A DNA stretch of 64,000 bases from Microbacterium sp. cf046. GTDB lineage: Bacteria; Actinomycetota; Actinomycetes; Actinomycetales; Microbacteriaceae. The position numbers were made by a program, and so were the translations under genes. The stretch's first letter is position 1, and every line of letters begins with the position of its first letter. A model generated the notes under the pieces. The model did no database searches, was not told the DNA's origin, and saw nothing but the letters and a program-made list of their open reading frames with translations. The stretch is from contig NZ_FOZJ01000001.1 of NCBI RefSeq assembly GCF_900114345.1, positions 310,001 through 374,000 on the forward strand, given 5' to 3'. This document shows positions 17,416-26,863 of this stretch, piece by piece.

Positions 17416-18648
17416 ATGACGGATCTGCCCGGCCCCATCTCGCCGCCTGCCCGCCTGCTCATGGGCCCAGGGCCGATCTCGGCCTACCCGAGCGTGCTGC
17501 GGGCGATGTCGGCCGAGCTCGTCGGCCAGTACGACCCGTTCATGACCGCGACGATGACCGAGACGCAGGAGCTCTACCGCGGAGTCTGGGCGACCGCGAA
17601 CGATGCCACGCTGCTGATCGACGGAACCTCGCGCGCCGGGATCGAGGCGGCGATGATCTCGCTCATCCGGCCCGGTGACCGCGTGCTCGTGCCTGTCTTC
17701 GGGCGCTTCGGCCATCTGCTCGCCGAGATCGCCGAGCGCGCGATGGCGGAGGTCCACACGATCGAGGTGCCCTGGGGTCAGGTGTTCCCCGTCTCGGTCA
17801 TCGAAGAGGCGATCGTGCGGGTCGAGCCGTCGCTGCTCGCCCTCGTGCAGGGCGACACGTCCACGACGATGCTCCAGCCGCTCGATGAGGTCGGTGCGCT
17901 CTGTGCGAAGCACGGTGTGCTCTTCTACAGCGATGCCACCGCTTCGCTGGGCGGCAACGCGTTCGAGGCGGATGCGTGGGGCTTGGATGCCGCGACGGCC
18001 GGGCTGCAGAAATGCCTCGGCGGACCGTCCGGCTCCGCGCCGATCACCCTCTCCGAGCGCGCGGTCGAAGTGATCCGATCCCGCAGCAGGGTCGAGGCCG
18101 GCATCCGCGAGGAGGGCGACGAAGACGCGGCGGACTTCATCCGCTCCAACTACTTCGATCTCGGCATGATCCTGGACTACTGGGGTCCGCGCAGGCTGAA
18201 CCACCACACCGAGGCGACCTCGATGCTCTACGCGGCACGCGAGTGCGCCCGCGTGCTGCTGCTCGAGGGTCGTGACGCGGTGATCGAGCGGCATCGCCTC
18301 CACGGCGAGGCGATGCTCGCCGGTGTGCGCGGACTGGACCTGGTCGTCTTCGGAGACGTCGCCCACAAGATGTCCAACGTGGTCGCCGTCGAGATCCCCG
18401 AGGGAGTGCCGGGGGATGCCGCACGCACGGCGCTCCTCCAGGATTTCGGCATCGAGATCGGCACGTCGTTCGGCCCGCTGCACGGCCGCGTCTGGCGCAT
18501 CGGGACGATGGGCTACAACGCCCGCAAGGATGCCGTGCTGCAGACCCTGGCCGCGCTGGAGACCGTGTTGCGCCGGTTCGGCGCGTCGGTGCCCGTCGGC
18601 GGCGGTGTGGCGGCCGCGACGGACGTGTACGGCCCGGGCGGCGACTGA
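17416..18648 (+). CDS. pucG: (S)-ureidoglycine-glyoxylate aminotransferase
   Basis: PLP enzyme of 410 residues in the alanine-glyoxylate aminotransferase class V group. LLMGPGPISAYPSVLRAM at the start, the phosphate-binding DGTSRAGIEAA, SDATASLGGN, and the Schiff-base Lys in GLQKCLGGPSG are visible. The N264-type pocket residues used by ureidoglycine enzymes cannot be assigned with certainty. The RSNYFDLGMILDYWGPRRLNHHTE stretch and the neighbours (allantoinase before, allantoate amidohydrolase 4 bases after) support the PucG role: ureidoglycine plus glyoxylate gives oxalurate plus glycine. Confidence 0.88.
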   Translation: MTDLPGPISPPARLLMGPGPISAYPSVLRAMSAELVGQYDPFMTATMTETQELYRGVWATANDATLLIDGTSRAGIEAAMISLIRPGDRVLVPVFGRFGHLLAEIAERAMAEVHTIEVPWGQVFPVSVIEEAIVRVEPSLLALVQGDTSTTMLQPLDEVGALCAKHGVLFYSDATASLGGNAFEADAWGLDAATAGLQKCLGGPSGSAPITLSERAVEVIRSRSRVEAGIREEGDEDAADFIRSNYFDLGMILDYWGPRRLNHHTEATSMLYAARECARVLLLEGRDAVIERHRLHGEAMLAGVRGLDLVVFGDVAHKMSNVVAVEIPEGVPGDAARTALLQDFGIEIGTSFGPLHGRVWRIGTMGYNARKDAVLQTLAALETVLRRFGASVPVGGGVAAATDVYGPGGD

Positions 18649-18652
18649 GCGC

Positions 18653-19999
18653 ATGCGCACCCGACTGCCCGAGCTCTCGCCCGACGTCTTCTCGACGGCG
18701 GCGGGTCGGGTGATGGCGAGGTGCGACGAACTCGCTCGGGTGACCGCGACACCGGGTGGGATCGAGCGGGTCTACCTCTCGCCCGAGCACGCCCGCGTGA
18801 ACCGACTCGCCGCCGAGTGGATGCGCGAAGTGGGCATGGCCACGAGGCAGGATGCCGCGGGCAACCAGATCGGGCGACTCGACCGATCGCCGGACCCACG
18901 CTCCGAAGGGCCGGCCGGCCGGTCGCCGAGCCAGGTCGACGCGTCGCCCGCGCTCATGCTCGGCTCGCACCTGGACACCGTGCCCGACGCCGGCCGCTTC
19001 GACGGCATCGTGGGAGTGCTGATGGCGCTCGAGGTCGTGCGCCTGCTCCGCGTCCCGAGCCCTGACGGCACGGGCAGCGTCTCACCACTGCCGTTCGCGG
19101 TGGAGGTCGTCGCGTTCTCCGACGAGGAGGGCACCCGGTTCGGTAAGGCGCTGCTCGGCTCGTCGGCGGTCGCCGGCACCTGGAGCGACGAGTGGTGGAC
19201 GCTCGCCGATGCCGACGGGACGACGCTGCGCGAGGCCTTCCGAGAATTCGGACTCGACCCCGGCCGCATCGGCGAGGCCGCGCGGCGTCCCGACGAGCTC
19301 GTCGGATACCTCGAGGCGCACATCGAGCAGGGTCCGGAGCTCGACCGCCGCGGCGAATCGCTCGCCGTGGTGTCGTCGATCGCGAGCGCACGCCGCTTCC
19401 AGCTGATCATCGAGGGCGAGGCCCGGCATGCGGGCGGCACCCCGTACGACATGCGCCGCGACGCGCTGCTCGGAGCGAGTGAGGCCGCACTCGCGGTGGA
19501 GCGCATCTGCCGCGGCGAACACCACATCATCGGCACGGTCGGACAGCTCGAGGCCTTCCCGGGGGCGGTCAACATCGTGCCGGGCGAGGCGCATCTGAGC
19601 CTCGACCTGCGCGGGGAGTACGACGGTTCCCGGGATCGCGTCTGGGACGAGATCTCCGCCGAACTCGACGGCATCATGGGCCGCCGCGGACTGCGCTGGC
19701 ACGCGCGCGAGGTGCACAGCGCCGCCGCCGTGATGTGCGCACCGCTGCTGCGCGACGTCGTGCGCGAAGGCATCCTCGCGACCTTGCCCGGCGGCGCCGA
19801 CGAACCGGCGACGATCTTCAGCCGCGCGGGTCACGACGGCATGGCGATCGGGGCGATCACCGACGTCGGGATGCTGTTCCTGCGCAACCCGGACGGCATC
19901 AGCCACCACCCCGACGAGGCCGTCAGTGCCGGTGACGTCGCGCTCGGCATCCGCGCCCTCGCCGAGTCGGTGCTGCACCTGGCCGCCGAACACCGCTGA
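18653..19999 (+). CDS. allC: allantoate amidohydrolase (M20 family)
   Basis: A 448-residue binuclear metal amidohydrolase. The hydantoinase/carbamoylase-type signature is clear: LMLGSHLDTVPDAGRFDGIVGVL, FSDEEGTRFGKALLGSSA, LEAHIEQGPELDRRG, EARHAGGTPYDMRRDAL, and the C-terminal SRAGHDGMAIG and GISHHPDE. Allantoate is converted to ureidoglycine, CO2 and ammonia. ATG 18653 lies 4 bases after the aminotransferase stop. An unusual 15-residue insert rich in Pro, Ser and Arg (DPRSEGPAGRSPSQV) precedes the first metal motif. Last gene of the operon; the large palindrome at 20004-20083 follows 4 bases after its stop. Confidence 0.92.
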   Translation: MRTRLPELSPDVFSTAAGRVMARCDELARVTATPGGIERVYLSPEHARVNRLAAEWMREVGMATRQDAAGNQIGRLDRSPDPRSEGPAGRSPSQVDASPALMLGSHLDTVPDAGRFDGIVGVLMALEVVRLLRVPSPDGTGSVSPLPFAVEVVAFSDEEGTRFGKALLGSSAVAGTWSDEWWTLADADGTTLREAFREFGLDPGRIGEAARRPDELVGYLEAHIEQGPELDRRGESLAVVSSIASARRFQLIIEGEARHAGGTPYDMRRDALLGASEAALAVERICRGEHHIIGTVGQLEAFPGAVNIVPGEAHLSLDLRGEYDGSRDRVWDEISAELDGIMGRRGLRWHAREVHSAAAVMCAPLLRDVVREGILATLPGGADEPATIFSRAGHDGMAIGAITDVGMLFLRNPDGISHHPDEAVSAGDVALGIRALAESVLHLAAEHR

Positions 20000-20003
20000 G
20001 CCC

Positions 20004-20083
20004 CCGAGGCGTTTCGTCTCGCTTCGCTCGCTCAACGACCGGTCGTCGAGCGACGAGCGCAGCGAGGAGACGAAACGCCTCGG
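20004..20083. terminator. 80-bp palindrome after allC, probable terminator and dispersed repeat
   Basis: The outer arms, CCGAGGCGTTTCGTCTC (20004-20020) and GAGACGAAACGCCTCGG (20067-20083), are a perfect 17-bp inverted repeat. The inner part CTCAACGACC/GGTCGTCGAG pairs with one mismatch around the centre at 20040/20041. Its location right after the operon suggests a terminator. A related half-element occurs inside the xanthine dehydrogenase gene at 26343-26410, so it also belongs to a repeat family. Confidence 0.7.
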
Positions 20084-20097
20084 CGGGCCGGAAAACC

Positions 20098-20113
20098 GTA
20101 ACGGCGCGGAAAC
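20098..20113 (+). promoter_or_regulatory. candidate GlnR box upstream of the NitT/TauT-type importer
   Basis: GTAAC-GGCGCG-GAAAC matches the GlnR consensus gTnAC-N6-GaAAC exactly. It lies 122 bases upstream of the substrate-binding protein start, a fitting distance for an activator. It links this importer to nitrogen control and to the purine genes. Confidence 0.55.
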
Positions 20114-20235
20114 ACCACCGCCAGTGTTGGTGAAATCTCCGTCACCTACCGTCAGCATCAGCGCGGTTCGCCGAGCCCCTGGGCGCGCGTGTTCATCCAC
20201 CCGAATGCATCACACCGCTTCTGGAGACACAGCAC

Positions 20236-21315
20236 ATGACCTCTCTTCCCTCTCGGCGCGTGTCCCGCGTCGCGGCAGCCGTCGCAGGATTCGCGATCGC
20301 CGCTCTCGCCATCGCCGGGTGCGCCTCCGGCGCCGGCTCCGCTCCCTCCTCGACCGGGGATGCGGCGACCGACGGCTTCGGCGAGCTCACCGTCCAGCTC
20401 AGCTGGATCAAGAACGAGGAATTCTCCGGAGAGTTCTTCGCCGACTCCGAGGGCTACTTCACCGACGCCGGCTTCGACTCCGTCACGCTGGTCCCCGGTC
20501 CTTCGACCGGTGCCGCCGAGCTCATCTCGGGCAGCGCCGACGTGGCACTCTCCGACGCTGTCTCGATCGGGTCGGTGGTCGCCTCCGAGGGTGCCCCGCT
20601 GAAGATCATCGGCACCACCTTCCAGAAGAACCCCTTCACGGTCCTCTCGCTCAAGGACGGCGGCGACATCGCCACCCCCGAGGATCTGATCGGCAAGAAG
20701 ATCGGCGTCCAGGACTCCAACACCGCGCTCTTCAAGGCGCTGCTCGCCGCCAACGGCATCGACGAGTCGGAACTGACGATCGTCCCGGTGCAGTACGACC
20801 CGGCGCCGCTCATCAACGGTGAGGTCGACGGCTTCATCGCCTACCTGACGAACGAGGCCATCACGGTCGAGGCATCCGGCGTCGCCACGACCAACCTCCC
20901 GTTCGCCGACAACGGCCTGCCGTTCGTCGCGGAGACCATCACGGTCACCGACGATGCGATCGCCAACGACCGCGAGAAGCTGAAGGCGTTCCTCGTGGCC
21001 GAGATCAAGGGCTGGACCGACGCCGTCAACGATCCGGCGGCTGGTGCCGCGCTGGCCGTGAACGACTACGGCAAGGACCTCGATCTCAACCTCGAGAACT
21101 CGGTCGCAGGCGCCACGGTTCAGGCCGAGCAGCTCGTCGTCTCCGACGAGACGGTCGAGAACGGCTTGTTCACGATCTCGGACTCGCTGCAGAAGGAGAC
21201 GGTCAAGAGCCTCGCGGGTGCCGGCATCACGCTGACCGCGGCCGATCTGTTCGACCTGTCGCTGCTCGCCGAGGTCTACGAGGAGAACCCCGACCTGATC
21301 GCGTACGCGGGCTGA
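20236..21315 (+). CDS. ABC transporter substrate-binding lipoprotein (NMT1/THI5-like, NitT/TauT type)
   Basis: A 359-residue lipoprotein: Arg-rich N-terminus, hydrophobic stretch, lipobox AIAGC with Cys29, then a Ser/Gly/Ala linker. The mature part ([59 protein letters not shown]) is the NMT1/THI5-like fold that binds pyrimidines, nitrate, sulfonates or related small molecules. It is followed by its ATPase (13-base gap) and two permeases. Location between allantoate and xanthine breakdown genes, plus the GlnR-type box, suggests import of a purine or ureide; the ligand itself is inferred. Confidence 0.85.
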   Translation: MTSLPSRRVSRVAAAVAGFAIAALAIAGCASGAGSAPSSTGDAATDGFGELTVQLSWIKNEEFSGEFFADSEGYFTDAGFDSVTLVPGPSTGAAELISGSADVALSDAVSIGSVVASEGAPLKIIGTTFQKNPFTVLSLKDGGDIATPEDLIGKKIGVQDSNTALFKALLAANGIDESELTIVPVQYDPAPLINGEVDGFIAYLTNEAITVEASGVATTNLPFADNGLPFVAETITVTDDAIANDREKLKAFLVAEIKGWTDAVNDPAAGAALAVNDYGKDLDLNLENSVAGATVQAEQLVVSDETVENGLFTISDSLQKETVKSLAGAGITLTAADLFDLSLLAEVYEENPDLIAYAG

Positions 21316-21328
21316 TCGGAAACCGACG

Positions 21329-22198
21329 ATGTCGCAGCCTGCTCTCGTGACGGACGGTGCCATCAAGGGCAGCGCCCTGACGGGGACTGCTGAGTCCGGT
21401 GCCCAGGGGGAAGCCCTGGGCACCGGCCTGCAGATCTCCGCACTGAACAAGGTCTTCACCTCGGGTCGCAAGAGCGTCGTCGCGCTCAAGGACGCGAACC
21501 TGCACACCGAGCAGGGGTCGTTCCTCGCCCTCCTCGGGCCGTCGGGCTGCGGCAAGTCGACGATCCTCCGCATCCTCGCGGGCCTCGAGCCCGCGACCAG
21601 CGGCACCTCGCGCGTGGACGGCAAGAGCCCGAAGGAGCTGCGCAAGCAGAACAAGCTGGGCATCGCGTTCCAGGACTCGGCGCTGCTTCCGTGGCGCAGT
21701 GTCCTGACGAACATCCGGCTCCCGTTCGAGATCGCGGGCCAGAGCGTCGACAAGGCCTACGTCAACGAGATGATCTCGCTCGTGGGCCTGAAGGGCTTCG
21801 AGAAGGCCAAGCCGGCGCAGCTGTCCGGCGGCATGCGCCAGCGCGTCTCGATCGCGCGGTCGCTCATCCTCAAGCCGGAGGTGCTGCTCTTCGACGAGCC
21901 GTTCGGCGCGCTCGATGACATGACGCGCCAGAAGCTCAACCTCGAGCTCCTGCGCATCTGGACCGAGAAGCCCGCGACGACCCTGCTCGTGACCCACGGC
22001 ATCTCTGAGGCGATCTTCCTCTCCGACTACGTCGCCGTCATGAGCCCGCGGCCGGGAAGGGTCAAGGAGGTCATGAAGATCGACCTGCCACGGCCCCGGA
22101 CTCCCGAGATGATGCGGACGCCCGAGTTCCACGCGTACGTCGATCAGGCATCCGAGCTGCTGTTCGGCGAGGGCGGAGCCGCCGCCGATGACCACTGA
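21329..22198 (+). CDS. ABC transporter ATPase (NitT/TauT type)
   Basis: A 289-residue nucleotide-binding subunit. Walker [11 protein letters not shown]-loop [10 protein letters not shown], signature LSGGMRQR, Walker [13 protein letters not shown] and the switch His in LVTHGISEA are all intact. About 35 extra residues precede the domain, longer than usual for SsuB/TauB relatives. The stop overlaps the first permease start (22188), implying coupled translation. Confidence 0.92.
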   Translation: MSQPALVTDGAIKGSALTGTAESGAQGEALGTGLQISALNKVFTSGRKSVVALKDANLHTEQGSFLALLGPSGCGKSTILRILAGLEPATSGTSRVDGKSPKELRKQNKLGIAFQDSALLPWRSVLTNIRLPFEIAGQSVDKAYVNEMISLVGLKGFEKAKPAQLSGGMRQRVSIARSLILKPEVLLFDEPFGALDDMTRQKLNLELLRIWTEKPATTLLVTHGISEAIFLSDYVAVMSPRPGRVKEVMKIDLPRPRTPEMMRTPEFHAYVDQASELLFGEGGAAADDH

Positions 22199-23036
22199 CT
22201 CACCCGTCGCCCCTCCGGTGGCGCCGAAGGGCCGCCCGATCCAATGGGAGAGCGTCAAGCTCCCCGCCTGGCTCACCGGCCTGATCGGCGGCATCGGGAT
22301 CATCATCCTGTGGTGGATGGTCGCGACCCTGTACGTGACCTCGACCGGTGCGCACCCGATCCCCACGCCGCTGCAGGTCGTGCAGAGCTACGTCGAGAGC
22401 GGCTGGGAGTACTACTGGCGCAACTTCTCCGTCACCCTCGCCGAGGCCGGAATCGGGTATCTGTGGGGCAATGGCATCGCGCTGATCCTCGCCGCGCTCG
22501 TCCTGGTCATCCCCCGCCTGGAGGGCGTCGCGACCCAGCTCGCGATCATCACGTACTGCATCCCGATCGTCGCGGTCGGGATGCTGGCGATCGTCGTGAT
22601 CCCGGCCCCTCAGGTCGGCGAGCCGAGCGGCACCGCCGTGCTGCTCGCCGCGCTGTCGGTGTTCTTCACCACCGTGGTCGGTGCGCTCCTGGGCCTGAAG
22701 TCCGCCGACAAGTCGAGTCTCGACCTGGTCGCGGTCTACGGGGGCAGCCGGCTCACGCAGCTGGTGAAGGTCCGCCTGATCGCCGCCCTGCCCGCGATAC
22801 TCAGTGCGCTGCAGATCGCCGTTCCAGCGGCGTTCCTCGGCGCCGTGCTCGGCGAGTTCTTCGGCAAGATCGAGGTCGGCGTCGGCATCGCGATGATCCT
22901 CGCGCAGCAGAACTCGAACGCCCCGCTGGTCTGGGCGCTCGCACTCGCGAGCGGCGCCGTCGCCCTGCTCGGGTTCGCACTCGTCGGTCTGGTCGCCCGC
23001 GCGATCGCACCGTGGTCGAAGGGGAAGAGCCGGTGA
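22188..23036 (+). CDS. ABC transporter permease 1 (NitT/TauT type)
   Basis: Membrane subunit of 282 residues with about six hydrophobic segments. The EAA-like coupling loop ([45 protein letters not shown]) is characteristic of the SsuC/TauC family. The gene overlaps the ATPase by 11 bases and the second permease by 4 bases (GTGA). Two different permeases with one ATPase gene suggest a heterodimeric channel. Confidence 0.9.
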   Translation: MTTDSPVAPPVAPKGRPIQWESVKLPAWLTGLIGGIGIIILWWMVATLYVTSTGAHPIPTPLQVVQSYVESGWEYYWRNFSVTLAEAGIGYLWGNGIALILAALVLVIPRLEGVATQLAIITYCIPIVAVGMLAIVVIPAPQVGEPSGTAVLLAALSVFFTTVVGALLGLKSADKSSLDLVAVYGGSRLTQLVKVRLIAALPAILSALQIAVPAAFLGAVLGEFFGKIEVGVGIAMILAQQNSNAPLVWALALASGAVALLGFALVGLVARAIAPWSKGKSR

Positions 23037-23917
23037 CCACCCTGACCGCCGCCCAGCAGCTGCAGCTGACCGCACCGCCCGAGGCGGATCTCAGCCGGGA
23101 CGTGCGCCGCGCGGCGACGAACAGCGTGCTGCGCGCCCTGGGCTGGAGCGTGCTCACGTTCCTCCTCACCCTGCTGGCTGCCCTCGCGCTGTGGGTCGGC
23201 GTGCTGTGGGTCTTCCAGATCTCGCCGCTGATCGCCAAGGGTCCGATCGACGTCTGGAACTACTTCTTCACCGTCCCCGCCGCCGCCGCGAACCGCGAGC
23301 TCATCATGGGCAATCTGATGGTGACGCTCGGTCACGCGTTCATCGGTTTCATCGCCGGTCTCGTCGCTGCGATCCTCGGCGCCGCACTGTTCCAGCTCAG
23401 CAAGGGCGCCGAGCACGCGCTCATGCCGATCGCCATGCTGCTGCGCTCGGTTCCGCTCATCGCGATGGCACCGGTCATCATCATGATCTTCGGCCGCGAT
23501 CTGGTGACCGTCGCCGTCATCGGCGGGATCGTGGTGCTGTTCCCTGCCCTCGTGAACATCTCGTTCGGCTTGAAGTCGGCGACCCCGCAGATGAACGACC
23601 TCGTCGAGGTCTACGGCGGCGGATCGTGGTCGAAGCTCAACAAGGTCGCGATGCCGTCGTCGTCGCCGGCCTTCTTCGCCGCCGTGCGCATCTCGGTGCC
23701 CGGGGCGATCACCGGTGCGCTGCTGGCCGAGTGGCTCGCGGTCGGCGGCGGGATCGGCGGATCGATCGGCGGCTTCATCCCGCAGGCGCAGTTCACGGCA
23801 CTCTGGGCCTCGGTCGTCGTCGTCACCGCGACCTCGCTCATCCTGTACAACGTCATCCAGATCGTCGAGGACGTCGTCCTGGCCCGCATGGGTATGCATC
23901 CCCAGAAGAGCCTGTAG
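23033..23917 (+). CDS. ABC transporter permease 2 (NitT/TauT type)
   Basis: Second membrane subunit, 294 residues, starting at GTG 23033 within the GTGA overlap. Hydrophobic segments and the coupling loop (LVEVYGGGSWSKLNKVAMPSSSPAFFAAVRISVPGAITGALLAEWL) match the SsuC/TauC family. It is paralogous to permease 1. Last gene of the importer operon. The downstream 159 bases contain inverted and tandem repeats before the convergent xanthine dehydrogenase gene. Confidence 0.9.
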   Translation: MTTLTAAQQLQLTAPPEADLSRDVRRAATNSVLRALGWSVLTFLLTLLAALALWVGVLWVFQISPLIAKGPIDVWNYFFTVPAAAANRELIMGNLMVTLGHAFIGFIAGLVAAILGAALFQLSKGAEHALMPIAMLLRSVPLIAMAPVIIMIFGRDLVTVAVIGGIVVLFPALVNISFGLKSATPQMNDLVEVYGGGSWSKLNKVAMPSSSPAFFAAVRISVPGAITGALLAEWLAVGGGIGGSIGGFIPQAQFTALWASVVVVTATSLILYNVIQIVEDVVLARMGMHPQKSL

Positions 23918-23936
23918 GCAGGGCGCCGCCTCTTCG

Positions 23937-24048
23937 CGCGAACCCACACTCCCGCCGCGACCCCATACGCTCAGAGCCCCGAGAACGGGTGGGTTCGCGG
24001 GGAAGGTATGGGTTCAGCGAAGTCCGGCACAGAGAGTCCGGCACAGAG
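23937..24048. repeat. inverted and tandem repeats in a convergent gap
   Basis: CGCGAACCCAC (23937-23947) and GTGGGTTCGCG (23989-23999) are perfect 11-bp inverted arms. CCCATAC (23962-23968) pairs with GTATGGG (24006-24012). A 14-base unit AGTCCGGCACAGAG occurs twice in tandem (24021-24034, 24035-24048). The gap separates the importer operon from the end of the xanthine dehydrogenase operon and may hold their terminator. Confidence 0.55.
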
Positions 24049-24076
24049 AGCCCGGAACGCGAAGGCCGGCTGGAGG

Positions 24077-26863
24077 TCAGGGCTCTTGCGCGAGCCTCCA
24101 GACCCGGTCGCGGGAGAACGGCTGCTCGTAGGGGCGCTTGCCGAGCGCCCGGGCGATCGCGTTTCCGATCGCCGGCGCCACCGGGTTGTACGGCGACTCG
24201 CTCATCGACTTCGCACCGAACGGCCCGAGCTCGTCGCTGGTCTCGGCGAACGACACTTCGGTCACCGGGATGTCGGCGAACTGGGGCACGCGGTACGTGC
24301 GGAAGACCGGATTCAGCACGGCTCCGGCATCCGTCATCACCTCTTCGTACAGAGCGCTGCCGATCGCCTGGGCCGCCCCGCCCTCGACCTGCCCGATGCA
24401 CTGCTGCGGGTTCATGACGAATCCGGCATCCGCCGCCTGGACGGACTGCAGAATGCGCACGGTGCCGGTCTCGACGTCGACCGCCACCCGCACTGCGTGC
24501 ACGTTGAAGGCGAGTGACCGATGCTCGCCGTACTCGCTCCCGTTCGCCGTGAGCCCCTCATCGCTTCGCCATTCGGCCGGAGCCGCCGCGATGAGCTCGT
24601 CGAATCCGATCAGGCGATCGCCCACGCGCACGCCGTCGGACTCGAGTGCTCCACGCGCCCCGGCGAGGCGCTCGGCGACCGTGCGCAGGCGGTCGCGGAG
24701 TGCGAGGGATGCCGCGTGCAGGGCCTTGCCCGCGACGGTGATGCCCGCCGAGGCGAAGGCGCCCGTGTCGTAGCCGGACGCGTCGGTGTCGGAGCCGCGC
24801 AGCTCGATGCGAGCCGGGTCCGCCGAGAGGTCGGTCGCGACGATCTGGGTGTGCACGGTCGTGGTGCCGTTGCCGAACTCGGTCGTGCCGACCGCGGCGA
24901 GGTAACGCCCCTCCGGCGTCACGGTGACGGAGGTCTCGGAGATGTGCCCGAACGGCGCCATGGTGGCGATCATCGCGACGGCCATGCCCTCGCCGACCCG
25001 CCAGGCAGATCCGGTCGGGGCGTGCACCCCGTTCCCTCGGGTGAGGGCGGCATCCGCCAGGTCGAGGCACTGATCCAGCCCGTAGGAGCCCCAGACCAGG
25101 TCGGGCTCCGTCTCGTCGTGCGTCGTCAGCAGGGGGTCGCCTTGACGCACCGCGTTGATGCGGCGCAGTTCGAACGGGTCGATGCCCAGGCGCAGGGCGA
25201 GCTCGTCCATCGCCGACTCGACTCCGAGGATCACCTGCCCGAGCCCGTAGCCGCGAAACGCCCCGGACGGGATGTTGTTCGTGTACACCGCTTCGGCATC
25301 GATTCGCTTCGCCGGGGCGTTGTACAGGCTGATCGACTCGGCGCAGCCGTGGAAGAGCACCCCCCGCGAGTGGTTGCCGTAGGCACCCGCGTCGCTGAGG
25401 ACGTCGACCTTCATCGCGGTGAGCGTGCCGTCCGGGTTCGCCCCGAGTGCGACCTTCACCCGCATCGGATGCCGCACCGCCGTGCGCTGGAACTCGTCGG
25501 TGCGGCTCATCTCGTACGCGACGGGCCTGCCGGTGCGCAGCACCGCCAGGGCCACGAGGTCTTCGGTGTACATCTCCTGCTTGCCGCCGAACCCTCCGCC
25601 GACGCGCGCGGTGAACACACGTACCCGCTCCGGGGGCAGCTCGAGCACGGTGCACAGCGCGTCACGGGTGAGGAACGGCACCTGACTGCTCGTGCGGATC
25701 ACGAGTCGCCCGTCGTCGTCGAGCCAGCCGATCGAGCCGTGCGTCTCGAGCTGCGCGTGGCTCACGCGGGACGTGCGCCATTCCCCGCTGACGGATGCCG
25801 CGCTCGCGGCGAGCGCCGCGTCGACGTCGCCGAACCCGCCGTGGATCGACTGGATCACGTTGCGCTCCGCCTGCTCCACGCGATCCTCCGGCGTGCGGCC
25901 GGGATGCAGCACCGGAGCGCCCGGGGATCGCGCGAGCTCGGGGTCGAAGACGGCGGGCAGGATCTCGTACTCGACGCGGATGAGTCGGCACGCCGCCTCG
26001 GCGATCGCCGGGGTCTCGGCCACCACTGCGGCGACCCGCTGGCCGATGTGGCGGACCACGTCATCGAGCATGCGCGTGTCGTCGGAATCGTCGGTCGCGT
26101 GCTCGTGGCGCGCGGTCGAATAGCGCCGGGCGGGCACATCGCGGTGCGTGAAGACGGCGATGACGCCGTCGAGCGCCTCGGCCCGCGTCGTGTCGATCGT
26201 GCTGATGCGGGCGTGCGCGTGCGGACTCGCCAGGACGCGAAGGGTCAGCGCGCCTGCGACCTCGGTGTCGAACGTGTACGGCTCGAGCCCCTGCACCACG
26301 CGGCGGGCAGCCGGCGGGTGCGCACTCTCCCCGACGCCGGACGGCGTTTCGTCTCTGCGCTTCCAATCGCCTTCGGCTCGCTCGACGACCGTCGCTCGCT
26401 CGACGACCGGAGTGCCGGTCTCACGAACGGGACCGAGCACCGATGCGGTGATCGAGTCGCGGATCGCGCGGTAGCCCGTGCACCGGCACAGGTTGCCCTT
26501 CATCCTCCGGTCGAGCTCGGGCAGGTCGTCGGCATCAAGGGTGGAGGCGGTCACGGCCACGCCGGCCGTGCAGAACCCGCACTGGAAGCCGAAGTGCTCG
26601 ACGAGCGACTCCTGCATCGGGTGCAGCTCAGCGCCCGGCGCCAGACCTGCGGCGGTGGTCACGGTGCGGCCGTCCAAGCGCGCGGCCGGGATGATGCACG
26701 AGTGGACGGGATCACCGTCCAGCAGCACCGAGCAGGCACCGCAGTCGCCGGCGTCGCACCCCTTCTTCACCTCGTGATGCCCGTGCTCGCGCAGCAGCGT
26801 GCGCAGCACCTGACCGGGGCGCGGGTCCGCCTCGATGCTCCGGCCGTTGACCTGGAATCTCAT
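24077..26863 (-). CDS. xanthine dehydrogenase-family enzyme, fused [2Fe-2S] and molybdopterin subunits
   Basis: A 928-residue fusion. Residues 1-140 carry two [2Fe-2S] sites (Cys36, Cys41, Cys44, Cys56, then Cys95, Cys98, Cys126, Cys128). A 40-residue linker follows, then the Mo domains (about 183-928) with VGGGFGGKQEMYTED, GAFRGYGLGQ and a C-terminal GAKSMSES placing the likely catalytic Glu at 889, where relatives usually read GVGE. The architecture and length resemble Desulfovibrio aldehyde oxidoreductase, but a separate FAD subunit lies directly upstream (ATGA overlap), fitting a dehydrogenase of hypoxanthine/xanthine. The surrounding deaminases and XdhC support this. The linker is encoded by repeat-like DNA (26343-26410). 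Confidence 0.9.
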   Translation of the reverse strand: MRFQVNGRSIEADPRPGQVLRTLLREHGHHEVKKGCDAGDCGACSVLLDGDPVHSCIIPAARLDGRTVTTAAGLAPGAELHPMQESLVEHFGFQCGFCTAGVAVTASTLDADDLPELDRRMKGNLCRCTGYRAIRDSITASVLGPVRETGTPVVERATVVERAEGDWKRRDETPSGVGESAHPPAARRVVQGLEPYTFDTEVAGALTLRVLASPHAHARISTIDTTRAEALDGVIAVFTHRDVPARRYSTARHEHATDDSDDTRMLDDVVRHIGQRVAAVVAETPAIAEAACRLIRVEYEILPAVFDPELARSPGAPVLHPGRTPEDRVEQAERNVIQSIHGGFGDVDAALAASAASVSGEWRTSRVSHAQLETHGSIGWLDDDGRLVIRTSSQVPFLTRDALCTVLELPPERVRVFTARVGGGFGGKQEMYTEDLVALAVLRTGRPVAYEMSRTDEFQRTAVRHPMRVKVALGANPDGTLTAMKVDVLSDAGAYGNHSRGVLFHGCAESISLYNAPAKRIDAEAVYTNNIPSGAFRGYGLGQVILGVESAMDELALRLGIDPFELRRINAVRQGDPLLTTHDETEPDLVWGSYGLDQCLDLADAALTRGNGVHAPTGSAWRVGEGMAVAMIATMAPFGHISETSVTVTPEGRYLAAVGTTEFGNGTTTVHTQIVATDLSADPARIELRGSDTDASGYDTGAFASAGITVAGKALHAASLALRDRLRTVAERLAGARGALESDGVRVGDRLIGFDELIAAAPAEWRSDEGLTANGSEYGEHRSLAFNVHAVRVAVDVETGTVRILQSVQAADAGFVMNPQQCIGQVEGGAAQAIGSALYEEVMTDAGAVLNPVFRTYRVPQFADIPVTEVSFAETSDELGPFGAKSMSESPYNPVAPAIGNAIARALGKRPYEQPFSRDRVWRLAQEP
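26343..26410. repeat. repeat-family DNA inside the xanthine dehydrogenase linker
   Basis: GGCGTTTCGTCTC (26343-26355) is identical to the arm of the palindrome at 20008-20020. The next part holds two direct copies of GCTCGCTCGACGACCG (26376-26391, 26394-26409), resembling the inner arm at 20027-20041. It encodes the interdomain linker (about residues 152-174), in frame and without known motif, as if an intergenic repeat had been captured at a domain junction. Confidence 0.55.

Noticed and set aside
24021..24048. Tandem 14-base repeat as a possible CRISPR or iteron
   Set aside because: Only two copies without spacers; treated as a simple local repeat in a convergent gap.
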